Source: CAVUAT01 sp963848045 (GTDB lineage Bacteria; Actinomycetota; Thermoleophilia; Solirubrobacterales; 70-9). From it: DNA of 64,000 bases. This document shows, in pieces, positions 16,045 to 24,290 of the stretch. Each line of letters begins with the position of its first letter. Within the stretch, counting starts at the first letter, position 1. The notes beneath the pieces are model-generated. The model saw only the letters and a program-made list of their open reading frames with translations. It was not told the origin of the DNA and did no database searches. The position numbers were made by a program, and so were the translations under genes. The stretch covers positions 372,001-436,000 of the forward strand of contig CAWKCC010000001.1 in assembly GCA_963848045.1 (NCBI GenBank). The letters are read 5' to 3'.

Positions 16045-16566
16045 GTGAGCACCCCGGCGCTCAACCCGCCCCTGTCGGCCGAGGACCATGTCGAGGGCCC
16101 GCAGGGGGCGCCGCTGGAGCTGGTCATGTACGGCGACTTCCAGTGCCCCTATTGCGCCCCGGCCTACCCGATCGTCGCTCGCCTTCGCGGGCGGCTGGCC
16201 GACAGGCTGCTGTTCGCCTTCCGCCACTTCCCGCTGCGCGACGTCCATCCCGACGCTCAGCTCGCGGCCGAAGGCTCCGAGGCGGCCGCCGCGCAGGGCG
16301 CCTTCTGGCCCATGCACGACCGCCTCTACGAGTCACGGGGCGCGCTCGGCCGCGACGACCTGGTCGCACATGCGGTGGCGCTCGGCCTCGACGCCGAGCG
16401 GGTGGGCGCCGAGCTCGACAGCTCGACCCATGCTCACCGCGTGCAGCGCGACCTCGCGGGCGGCGAGGGGAGCGGCGTCTCGGGAACGCCGGCCTTCTTC
16501 GTCAACGGACGCCTGCACGAGGGGCCGTTCGACGCGGGATCCCTGATGGCGGCCCTCGGCGCCTGA
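16045..16566 (+). CDS. DsbA-family thioredoxin-fold protein
   Basis: 173 residues. Active-site CPYC at residues 34-37 within YGDFQCPYCAPAYP, a helical insertion (about 70-130), and the cis-proline loop SGTPAFFVNG near the end. No signal peptide or membrane anchor is visible with the GTG start, so it should be cytoplasmic, unlike true DsbA. Similar soluble domains are found alone or fused to NhaA-type antiporters in actinobacteria. It may act as a thiol oxidoreductase or isomerase. Start supported by TAGGAT six bases upstream. Citrate synthase follows after 74 bases with its own ribosome-binding site. Confidence 0.85.
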   Translation: MSTPALNPPLSAEDHVEGPQGAPLELVMYGDFQCPYCAPAYPIVARLRGRLADRLLFAFRHFPLRDVHPDAQLAAEGSEAAAAQGAFWPMHDRLYESRGALGRDDLVAHAVALGLDAERVGAELDSSTHAHRVQRDLAGGEGSGVSGTPAFFVNGRLHEGPFDAGSLMAALGA

Positions 16567-16640
16567 CTGTCGGACGCGAGGTTGCTTCGGCTCCGTAAGA
16601 TTGCGCATACGGACTTCCCGGCGATTCAGGAGGCGTGGTG

Positions 16641-18035
<1,395 letters not shown>

Positions 18036-18048
18036 GGCCGCCGGCCGC

Positions 18049-18390
18049 GTGAGCTGGCGGCTCACACTCCGGCACGGCTCGAGGGTCGACAAGCAGGGCT
18101 TCACCTCCCTCGACGACGCCCTCGCCGAGGCGCGCGCCCAGATCGACGCAACTCGGCGAGAGGGCCGCCTGGGCACCGTCAGCGCCTTCCGCGACTACTC
18201 GCCTGGGCAGCGGGTCCAGGTTCGCGCCGAGGTCTCGGAGAAGGGCCTGCTGCGTGGTCGAGAGGCGGGGATCGACCTGATGGGCAACGGCGATCTCGTC
18301 GCCTACTCGGGTGCGATCCGCAAGCGCCCGCTCGACGCCGACACGCTCGACGAGGCGATCGACGCTGTCCGAGCCGCGCTGGCCGGCTGA
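18049..18390 (+). CDS. Hypothetical protein downstream of citrate synthase
   Basis: 113 residues, soluble, mixed alpha/beta, no cysteines and no motif I know. It starts with a GTG 13 bases after the citrate synthase stop and shares its strand, so it is probably cotranscribed. The sequence has a beta-rich first half (SWRLTLRHGSRV), a central LGTVSAFRDYSPGQRV segment and a helical end (LDEAIDAVRAALAG). Codon use is like that of neighbours. Function unknown. Confidence 0.6.
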   Translation: MSWRLTLRHGSRVDKQGFTSLDDALAEARAQIDATRREGRLGTVSAFRDYSPGQRVQVRAEVSEKGLLRGREAGIDLMGNGDLVAYSGAIRKRPLDADTLDEAIDAVRAALAG

Positions 18391-18479
18391 CCCGGTTTCG
18401 CCGGCGGCCTCGGCGAGCTGTCCCGGCAGGGGCGGCGTGTGCAACCCCGCTTCGCCGCGGCCACGGGTTTTCGCGGCGA

Positions 18480-18485
18480 TAGCCT
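18480..18485 (+). promoter_or_regulatory. Leaderless -10 element that fixes a start at 18493
   Basis: TAGCCT is followed by seven bases and GTG 18493. An in-frame upstream start near 18439 would place this box inside the coding region, so the shorter protein is preferred. Confidence 0.5.
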
Positions 18486-18492
18486 GGGCGCG

Positions 18493-18801
18493 GTGGCGGA
18501 CGATCCGATCCAGGGCAAGAGCGTCGAGGCGGGCCGCCGGGTTCGGCTTCCCGAGGCCGCCGAGCGGCCGATCGAGGTCTTCATCAACGGCACCGAACAG
18601 AAGGAGGGCCGCGACTACATGGTCCGCGGTAACGAGATCCTCTTCTCGCGCCCTCTGATGAAGGAGCAGGTCAGCCGCGGACGATGGCTGGCGATGGCGC
18701 TCGGGCTGTTCGGCAGCTACGGCCGCAACGACAGCGTGGACCTCCACTTTCGCATGCGCGGCCGGACCAGGGTCATCTCGGAGGCCGAGATCCTGCCCTA
18801 G
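18493..18801 (+). CDS. Hypothetical small protein
   Basis: 102 residues, basic, soluble apart from one moderately hydrophobic stretch WLAMALGLFGSYG. It reads like a compact beta-rich fold: VRLPEAAERPIEVFINGTEQ, then YMVRGNEILFSRPL, ending SEAEILP. I do not recognise a family, though the pattern resembles small proteins conserved near TCA genes in actinobacteria. The GTG start is chosen from the leaderless box seven bases upstream; a longer form from 18439 is possible. Confidence 0.55.
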   Translation: MADDPIQGKSVEAGRRVRLPEAAERPIEVFINGTEQKEGRDYMVRGNEILFSRPLMKEQVSRGRWLAMALGLFGSYGRNDSVDLHFRMRGRTRVISEAEILP

Positions 18802-18829
18802 GGCTCCTCAGCGCCCGGCCGGTCGCGGG

Positions 18830-18982
18830 ATGGCCAGGGCTCCGCCCACCATCCGTGAAGTTGAGAGGCTCGCGCCTGCGAGCGGGAAGGCCCGTCGGGC
18901 CTGGAACGGCGTCCACCCCGATCGCTGGGTGGAGTCCGGTGAGATCGTCACCACCAGACTCGCTGCTCGCGGTGGGGCCTAG
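18830..18982 (+). CDS. Possible 50-codon small ORF in a convergent gap (weak)
   Basis: ATG 18830 opens a 50-residue frame rich in Arg and Ala that ends at TAG 18980-18982, overlapping the stop of the opposite acyl-CoA dehydrogenase gene. About three quarters of third positions are G or C, below neighbours. No Shine-Dalgarno is visible. Within it, 18888-18902 forms a short perfect hairpin (AGGCCCG/CGGGCCT) that could instead act in transcript ending. Listed because nothing else explains the 177-base gap. Confidence 0.2.
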   Translation: MARAPPTIREVERLAPASGKARRAWNGVHPDRWVESGEIVTTRLAARGGA

Positions 18983-20007
18983 CCGGCCGCGGCCACGGGC
19001 GCTTCGGCGCCCAGGCCGACGAGATCGGCCACGCGCTCGCGGTGCTCGCGCGGGCTGCCGAGCATGCGGCCCGCGACGCGCGAGCGCTTCAGCCAGAACT
19101 GCAGGTCGTGCTCCCAGGTGAAGCCGATGCCGCCGAGCACCTGCAGCGCCGAGGCGCAGGTCTCCCATGCCGCGTCGGCCGCCCTGGCGCCGGCCATCGC
19201 CGCGGCCAGCGGCAGCGAGTCGGGCTCGGCGTCGGCCGCCCAGGCGGCGTAGTAGGCGAGCGAGCGCGACTCCTCGATCGCGAGCAGCATCCCGGCGCAG
19301 CGGTGCGAGACGGCCTGATATGCCCCGATCTGGCGGCCGAACTGCTGGCGCTCGCGCGCGTAGTCCACGGCCATCTCCATCGCACGCTGGCCGACTCCCG
19401 TCAGCTCCGAGGCGATCGCCACTGTGAGGCGATCGCGCCCGCCCTCCACGTCGCCCTCGAGGGGATTCCCGGCCGCGGCGGCGGCCGTGCCGTAGGAGCG
19501 GGTCGCATCGATCGTCTCGACCACGCTCAGGTCGAGATCGGCCGCCGGGGCGACCGTAGCGCCCTCTTCGTCGAAGATGACGGCGACGTCCGCTGTGGGC
19601 AGATCGCAGAAGAGAGCGCTCTCACCGTCGGGGCCGATCGCGCCGAAGGAGCCGGTCGCCTCACCGGAGGCCAGCTTCGGCAGCCACTCGGCTCGCTGCG
19701 CTTCGGATCCCGCCGCCGAGATCACGAGCGCGGCGCCGGCGCTGCCCAGCAACGGCGAGGGGGCGCAGGCGTAGCCGGACTGCTCGAGCAGCACCGCGAG
19801 CTCGACCATGCCGAGCCCCTGGCCCCCGTCCTGCTCGGAGATCGCGATCCCCGGCCAGCCGAGCTCGGCGAACTGCTGGTATAGCGCCTCGTCGTAGCTG
19901 CGTGCCTCGGCGAGCTGGCGCACCTTCTCGGGCTTGAAGCGCGAGGCTAGGAGATCCTTGGCTGTCCCCTGGATCTCGCGCTGCTCGTCGTTGAGGTCGA
20001 AGTCCAT
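18979..20007 (-). CDS. Acyl-CoA dehydrogenase, short partner subunit
   Basis: 342 residues. Recognisable parts are the N-terminal helices (DEQREIQGTAKDLLASRF), a shortened middle domain that lacks the usual TEP..GSD signature, and a C-domain with ARERQQFGRQIGAYQAVSH and VLGGIGFTWEHDLQFWLKR. It does not have the C-terminal GGTxE segment. In actinobacteria such proteins pair with a longer dehydrogenase to form an alpha2-beta2 enzyme, as shown for FadE26-FadE27 and FadE28-FadE29 acting on steroid side chains. The partner gene ends 13 bases upstream. A steroid or branched-chain substrate is possible but no other steroid gene is seen here. Confidence 0.85.
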   Translation of the reverse strand: MDFDLNDEQREIQGTAKDLLASRFKPEKVRQLAEARSYDEALYQQFAELGWPGIAISEQDGGQGLGMVELAVLLEQSGYACAPSPLLGSAGAALVISAAGSEAQRAEWLPKLASGEATGSFGAIGPDGESALFCDLPTADVAVIFDEEGATVAPAADLDLSVVETIDATRSYGTAAAAAGNPLEGDVEGGRDRLTVAIASELTGVGQRAMEMAVDYARERQQFGRQIGAYQAVSHRCAGMLLAIEESRSLAYYAAWAADAEPDSLPLAAAMAGARAADAAWETCASALQVLGGIGFTWEHDLQFWLKRSRVAGRMLGSPREHRERVADLVGLGAEAPVAAAG

Positions 20008-20020
20008 GCGTCCTAGCCGG

Positions 20021-21160
20021 TCATCTGAGCTTGGGCAGGCCGAGAACCCGCTCGGCGATGATGTTCTGCAGCACCTCGGTGGTGCCGCCCTCGATCGAGT
20101 TGGCGCGCGTGCGCAACAGGCGATAGCTGAGGTCGCTGCCGACGGTGACCCCCTCGGGCCCGGCGATCTCGCTCGCCATCTCGGTCATCGCCTGCGCGTA
20201 CTTCGCCCACTGAAGCTTGCCCAGCGAGCCCTCCGGGCCCGGGATCCCCGTTTTCATGGTCATCGTCAGCGAGCGCAGCGCGCCGAGGCGCATCGCCTCG
20301 ATGCCCGTCTGCAGCTCGGCGACCTTCTGGCGGGCGATCGGGTCGTCTTCGAGCCCCTTCGCCCTGATCAGCTCCACCAGGTCCTCGAGCCCGCGCTGCA
20401 GGCCGATCACGGCGACCGCTCCCAGGCCCGCGCGCTCGAACATCAGCGTCGTGATCGCGACCTGCCAACCGCCGCCGACCTCGCCGACGATGTTCTCGTC
20501 GGAGACCTCGGCCTCCTCCATGAAGATCTCGTTGAACTCGGCCTCGCCGGTGATCTGCCGCAAGGGGCGCACATCGACGTTCGCCTGTTCCATGTCGAGG
20601 ATGAAGTAGGTGATGCCCTTGTGCTTTGGGGCGTCAGGGTCGGTGCGGGCGAGCAGCATGCACCACTTCGCCTCGTGGGCGTAGGTGGTCCAGACCTTCT
20701 GGCCGGTCACCTTCCAGCCCCCGTTCGACTTCACGGCGCGCGTCTTGAGCGAGGCGAGATCGGAGCCGGACTCGGGCTCCGAGAAGCCCTGGCACCAGAT
20801 CTCCTCCCCCGAGAGGATCGGCTCGAGATATCGCTCCTTCTGCTCCGAGCTGCCGTGGGCGATCACCACCGGGCCGCCCATGACCAGGCCCAGGACGTTG
20901 GCGGGCATGGGCACACGCTGCCGCCCCAGCTCCTCGTTGAAGATCGCCTGCTCGATCAGCGTGGCGCCCTTGCCGCCGAACTCCTCGGGCCAGGAGAGGC
21001 CGGCCCAGCCGGCCTCGTGCATCTGCTTCTGCCAGGCGCGGCGGAACTCGAACTCGGCCTGATCGTCACCCTCGGGTGCGGGCCCGGGGTGGTTGGCGCG
21101 CAGCCACTCCCGCACCTCGTCGCGGAAGGCGGCCTCGGACTCGGTCAGGGTCAGATCCAC
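20021..21160 (-). CDS. Acyl-CoA dehydrogenase, long partner subunit
   Basis: 379 residues with intact signatures: WPEEFGGKGA in the N-domain, GFSEPESGSDLASLKTRAV (FAD/substrate loop), WTTYAHEAKW, and the C-terminal SIEGGTTEVLQN region that carries the catalytic-type Glu and FAD contact. It precedes the shorter dehydrogenase gene and likely forms a heteromeric enzyme with it. The GTG start at 21160 is seven bases after TAGGCT, the leaderless pattern. Divided from the cupin/UbiA genes by 112 bases, so it probably has its own promoter even though all are on the minus strand. Confidence 0.88.
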   Translation of the reverse strand: MDLTLTESEAAFRDEVREWLRANHPGPAPEGDDQAEFEFRRAWQKQMHEAGWAGLSWPEEFGGKGATLIEQAIFNEELGRQRVPMPANVLGLVMGGPVVIAHGSSEQKERYLEPILSGEEIWCQGFSEPESGSDLASLKTRAVKSNGGWKVTGQKVWTTYAHEAKWCMLLARTDPDAPKHKGITYFILDMEQANVDVRPLRQITGEAEFNEIFMEEAEVSDENIVGEVGGGWQVAITTLMFERAGLGAVAVIGLQRGLEDLVELIRAKGLEDDPIARQKVAELQTGIEAMRLGALRSLTMTMKTGIPGPEGSLGKLQWAKYAQAMTEMASEIAGPEGVTVGSDLSYRLLRTRANSIEGGTTEVLQNIIAERVLGLPKLR

Positions 21161-21167
21161 GCTGCTG

Positions 21168-21173
21168 AGCCTA
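21168..21173 (-). promoter_or_regulatory. Leaderless -10 element before the paired dehydrogenase operon
   Basis: TAGGCT on the minus strand, seven bases before the GTG at 21160; it would start the transcript of both acyl-CoA dehydrogenase genes. Confidence 0.5.
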
Positions 21174-21272
21174 TCGCCCCTGGCTGACCGGCCAGTCAGA
21201 CGATGGTCAGCTGCGCTGCCCCTGGCCCCCGTCTGAGCAGTGGGTCCCGCTCCCCAGTGGGACCGGGCTCGG

Positions 21273-21623
21273 TCAGGCGGCGTAGTCCTCGCTGCCCAAG
21301 ATGTGCAGCGAGACGTAGGGCTCGTCGCCGACGACCCAGCTGTCGTGGCCCGGGGGCACGTGGAAGAAGTCGCCGGGACCCATCACCCTCTCGGTGCCAT
21401 CGTCCATCCTCGCCATCGCGCGCCCGCTCAGCACCAGACCGACATGCTCGACCCGGCAGGAGCTCTCGCCGGTCGCCGCCCCGACGTGCTCAGACCATCT
21501 CCAGCCCGGCTCGTAGGTGGCTCGGCCGAGCCTCATCGGGCCGACGCGGTAGGTCTCGAACCTGCCCTTCTCGAAGCTCCGGGTCTCGGACGGCGAGCCG
21601 AGGTTGACGAGAGTGAGATCCAC
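21273..21623 (-). CDS. Cupin-domain protein
   Basis: 116 residues, single small beta-barrel. The first cupin motif is WSEHVGAATGESSCRVEHVG, in which the usual GxHxH pattern is altered, and the second motif is MGPGDFFHVPPGHDSW. Metal binding through His in HVPPGHD is plausible but a full metal site is not obvious. The GTG start follows the UbiA stop by 10 bases, so it is cotranscribed with the prenyltransferase. Role unknown; small cupins of this type may be sugar or amine sensors or isomerases. Confidence 0.75.
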   Translation of the reverse strand: MDLTLVNLGSPSETRSFEKGRFETYRVGPMRLGRATYEPGWRWSEHVGAATGESSCRVEHVGLVLSGRAMARMDDGTERVMGPGDFFHVPPGHDSWVVGDEPYVSLHILGSEDYAA

Positions 21624-21633
21624 GGCGCCGCGA

Positions 21634-22581
21634 CTACTTGTAGACCGCCAGCAGGATCAGCGCCGAGGCCACCCAGACGACCGAGGCGCCGATCATCCCG
21701 TAGTCGCCCGTCAGGATCGAGGCGGTGGAGCGGCTGTCCTTGCGGTCGTAGATCAGGTAGAGGTACCGGAAGATCCCGTAGACCACGGCCGGCAGCGTGC
21801 CGAGCATCTTGGAGCCGATCAGGGGCGAGTTGACGGCGTAGATCGCGTAGCTCATCACGGTCGCCGCGGTCACCATCGCCACCGCCTGGTCCAGGAAGGG
21901 GATCGAGTAGTGCTCCAGCACCGGCCGGGTCGCGGTCCCCGCGTGCAGCTCGGAGGTCGCCTCCTGGCGGCGCTTGGTGAAGCCCAGGAACATCGCGACC
22001 ATGCCGGTGCAGAGCAACAGGTAGGCGGAGGCGTCGGCGTCGACCGCGACGGCGCCCGCCAGCACCCGCAGCACGAACAGGCCGGCGATCGTCATCACGT
22101 CGAGGATCACCTCGGTCTTGAGCACATACGAGTAGAGCGTGGTGCCGATCCCGTAGGCCAGCACCAGGCCGGCTATCACCGGCCCCTCCGCGAGCAGCGA
22201 GCCGAGCAGGCCGACGACCGCGAGGATCACGGCGAGGGTGATGGCGGCGCGAATGCCGAGCTCGCCGGCTGCGATCGGCCGGGTGCGCTTGGTGGGGTGC
22301 TGGCGGTCGAGCTCGGCGTCGTGGGAGTCGTTGACCAGGTAGCCGGCCGAGGCCACCGCGCAGAAGGCTAGAAAGGTGACCGTGGCGGCGAGGACCGCCT
22401 CGGGGTCGTCGAACTGCCCGGAGAAGAGCAGCCCCGCGTAGACAAGGAGGTTCTTGATCCACTCCTTCGGCCGCATGGCCTTGATCGCGGCCCGCACGGG
22501 GCCGCGTCGCGGCTTCGGGGCCTGGCCGGTCGAGGAATCCCCCTCGCTCACGGCGGGCCTGTCGAGTGTGGCGCCCTCCAT
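21634..22581 (-). CDS. UbiA-family prenyltransferase, decaprenyl-phosphate phosphoribosyltransferase-like
   Basis: 315 residues with about eight to nine membrane segments. MRPKEWIKNLLVYAGLLFS near residue 37 and NDSHDAELDRQHPTKRTRP (about 85-103) are typical of the DPPR synthase branch (Rv3806c homologues), which attach phosphoribose to polyprenyl phosphate to supply arabinose for cell envelopes. The Asp-rich NDxxD motif binds the magnesium-diphosphate. In a lineage without known arabinogalactan the product could be used for another ribofuranose or arabinose glycan. TAACCT lies 11 bases before the ATG, giving a very short leader. Follows the AGPS-like gene by 65 bases. Confidence 0.82.
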   Translation of the reverse strand: MEGATLDRPAVSEGDSSTGQAPKPRRGPVRAAIKAMRPKEWIKNLLVYAGLLFSGQFDDPEAVLAATVTFLAFCAVASAGYLVNDSHDAELDRQHPTKRTRPIAAGELGIRAAITLAVILAVVGLLGSLLAEGPVIAGLVLAYGIGTTLYSYVLKTEVILDVMTIAGLFVLRVLAGAVAVDADASAYLLLCTGMVAMFLGFTKRRQEATSELHAGTATRPVLEHYSIPFLDQAVAMVTAATVMSYAIYAVNSPLIGSKMLGTLPAVVYGIFRYLYLIYDRKDSRSTASILTGDYGMIGASVVWVASALILLAVYK

Positions 22582-22646
22582 GAAGTCAGCGAAGGTTAGG
22601 GGTCAGCGACGAACCCGGCGGCCGAGAGCGTGCGGGCAGCAGAAGC

Positions 22647-24290
22647 TCAATCGTCACGAGCCGGATCGATCAGGACCCCGGGGTTGAGGATTCCCCGCGG
22701 GTCCAGCTCGGCCTTGGCCGCTCGCAGGGCCGCCGCGAACGGCTGCGGGCGCTGGCGGTCATACCAGGGGCGGTGGTCGCGGCCGACGGCGTGGTGGTGG
22801 GTGATCGTGCCCCCGGCGCCGGTCAGCACCTCGGAGACGGCGGTCTTGATCTCGTCCCACTGCGCGACCTCCTCGCCGCGGCGGGCGGGCGCCAGGACGG
22901 TGAAATAGGGGGCCGGGCCATCCGGGTAGACGTGGGTGAGGCGGCAGCTGATCCGCGGTGAGCCGGGTCCCTGCGCCCGGGCACCGGTCACCTCGGCCAC
23001 CGTGGCGCGCGCCGCGTCCATCACCTCCGCGTGGAAGTCGGGGAAGCGGTCCCAGGTGATCGCGCTCTCGAAGGTCTCCGAGAGCACCCCGCAGGCCACC
23101 AGGGAGTCGCGCAGGTAGGGAGCGTGAAGAAAGGCGTTGCGCCAGGCGCCCACCGCATCGTCGCCGGGGTCCGGGCCATCACCCGAGCCCGAGCCGCCAC
23201 GCACCTCGCCCGGCTCGCCCCCGTGGCTGCGGGCGGCGTCGAGGGCGACGGACATCGGCTCGTCGACCGGGTGGTGGGGCGACTCGAAGCCCAGCACCAG
23301 CAGCGATCGGCCCGCCGGCCCGGCCCCGGTCGTCTCGGCCTCGATCGCGTCGAGCAGGCGGCAGTTGGCCGGGTTGAGCCCCGACTGCGAGATCTCGCGC
23401 ACGGCCTCGGAGGCTGCGGCGAAGTCGTCGAAGGCGACCCCGCAGGAGAGCTTGAACCCGGGTCGCTCTCGCACCCGGACCCAGGCCTCGGTGATCACCC
23501 CGAGGATCCCCTCGGAGCCGATCAGCATCCGATCGGGCGAGGGGCCCGCGCCCGAGCCGGGCAGCCTGCGACTCCTCCACTCGCCGCCCGGGGCGAGGGC
23601 GCGAATCGACTCCACCAGGTCGTCGATGTGGGTGTCGAGCGTCGCGAAGTGGCCGCCCGCCCTTGTCGCGATCCAACCGCCGAGCGTCGAGTACTCGAAC
23701 GACTGCGGGAAGTGGCGCAGCGTCAGGCCGTGCTGGCGCAGTTGGTCCTCGAGCGCGGGGCCCAGCGCCCCCGCCTGGATCCTGGCCGCCCTCGAGACGG
23801 CGTCCACCTCGAGCACCCGGTTCATCCGCCCCATGTCAAGGGTCACGACTCCGGGGTACTCGGAGGCCATGCGCGGCTCGACCCCACCGACCACGCTGGT
23901 ACCGCCCCCGTAGGGGATCACCGCGGCACCCGCGTCCGTGCACCAGCCCAACACAGCGTCCACGTCCTCGGGCGACTCGGGAAAAGCGACAAGGTCCGGC
24001 ACGCTCTCGTACTCCCCCCTGAACCCCCGGACCACGTCGCGATAGGCCTTGCCCAGCGCATGGGCCAGGCGGGTCTGGGGCCCGGCCGTGAACATCTGCT
24101 TCAGCTCCGCGGGCGGCTTCAGGCGCGAGGCCGGGACCTTCACGTCGGCGGCGGACACGGGCTCCTCAATCCGCTCCACCTCGAACCCGAGGCGGTCGTG
24201 GATCGCCTTCGCGATGCCCTCCAGAGCCGCGCGATCGGGCTGCTGGTCCTCGTAGCCCCAGCCCCAGTGCTTGCGGCGCCGGGCTACCAG
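22647..24290 (-). CDS. FAD-binding oxidoreductase, alkyl-DHAP synthase (AGPS)-like
   Basis: About 547 residues, VAO/PCMH flavoprotein fold. N-terminal RRRKHWGWGYEDQQ is the usual opening of bacterial AGPS-like proteins; the FAD domain has VIPYGGGTSVVGG and FPQSFEYSTLGGWIATRAGG; THHHAVGRDHRPWY near the end matches the catalytic multi-His motif of alkyl-dihydroxyacetonephosphate synthase. AGPS swaps the acyl chain of acyl-DHAP for a fatty alcohol to give an ether bond. No ATG, GTG or TTG fits the conserved N-terminus: only CTG 24290 or a GTA overlapping the upstream stop (GTAG) is available, so the start is provisional. Coupled to the acyl-CoA reductase gene. Mycobacterial homologues exist with unproven function, so ether synthesis is an inference. 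Confidence 0.8.
   Translation of the reverse strand: MVARRRKHWGWGYEDQQPDRAALEGIAKAIHDRLGFEVERIEEPVSAADVKVPASRLKPPAELKQMFTAGPQTRLAHALGKAYRDVVRGFRGEYESVPDLVAFPESPEDVDAVLGWCTDAGAAVIPYGGGTSVVGGVEPRMASEYPGVVTLDMGRMNRVLEVDAVSRAARIQAGALGPALEDQLRQHGLTLRHFPQSFEYSTLGGWIATRAGGHFATLDTHIDDLVESIRALAPGGEWRSRRLPGSGAGPSPDRMLIGSEGILGVITEAWVRVRERPGFKLSCGVAFDDFAAASEAVREISQSGLNPANCRLLDAIEAETTGAGPAGRSLLVLGFESPHHPVDEPMSVALDAARSHGGEPGEVRGGSGSGDGPDPGDDAVGAWRNAFLHAPYLRDSLVACGVLSETFESAITWDRFPDFHAEVMDAARATVAEVTGARAQGPGSPRISCRLTHVYPDGPAPYFTVLAPARRGEEVAQWDEIKTAVSEVLTGAGGTITHHHAVGRDHRPWYDRQRPQPFAAALRAAKAELDPRGILNPGVLIDPARDD

Noticed and set aside
18885..18905. The AGGCCCG/CGGGCCT hairpin as a definite terminator
   Set aside because: The loop is one base and no T run follows, so it is noted only inside the small ORF entry.
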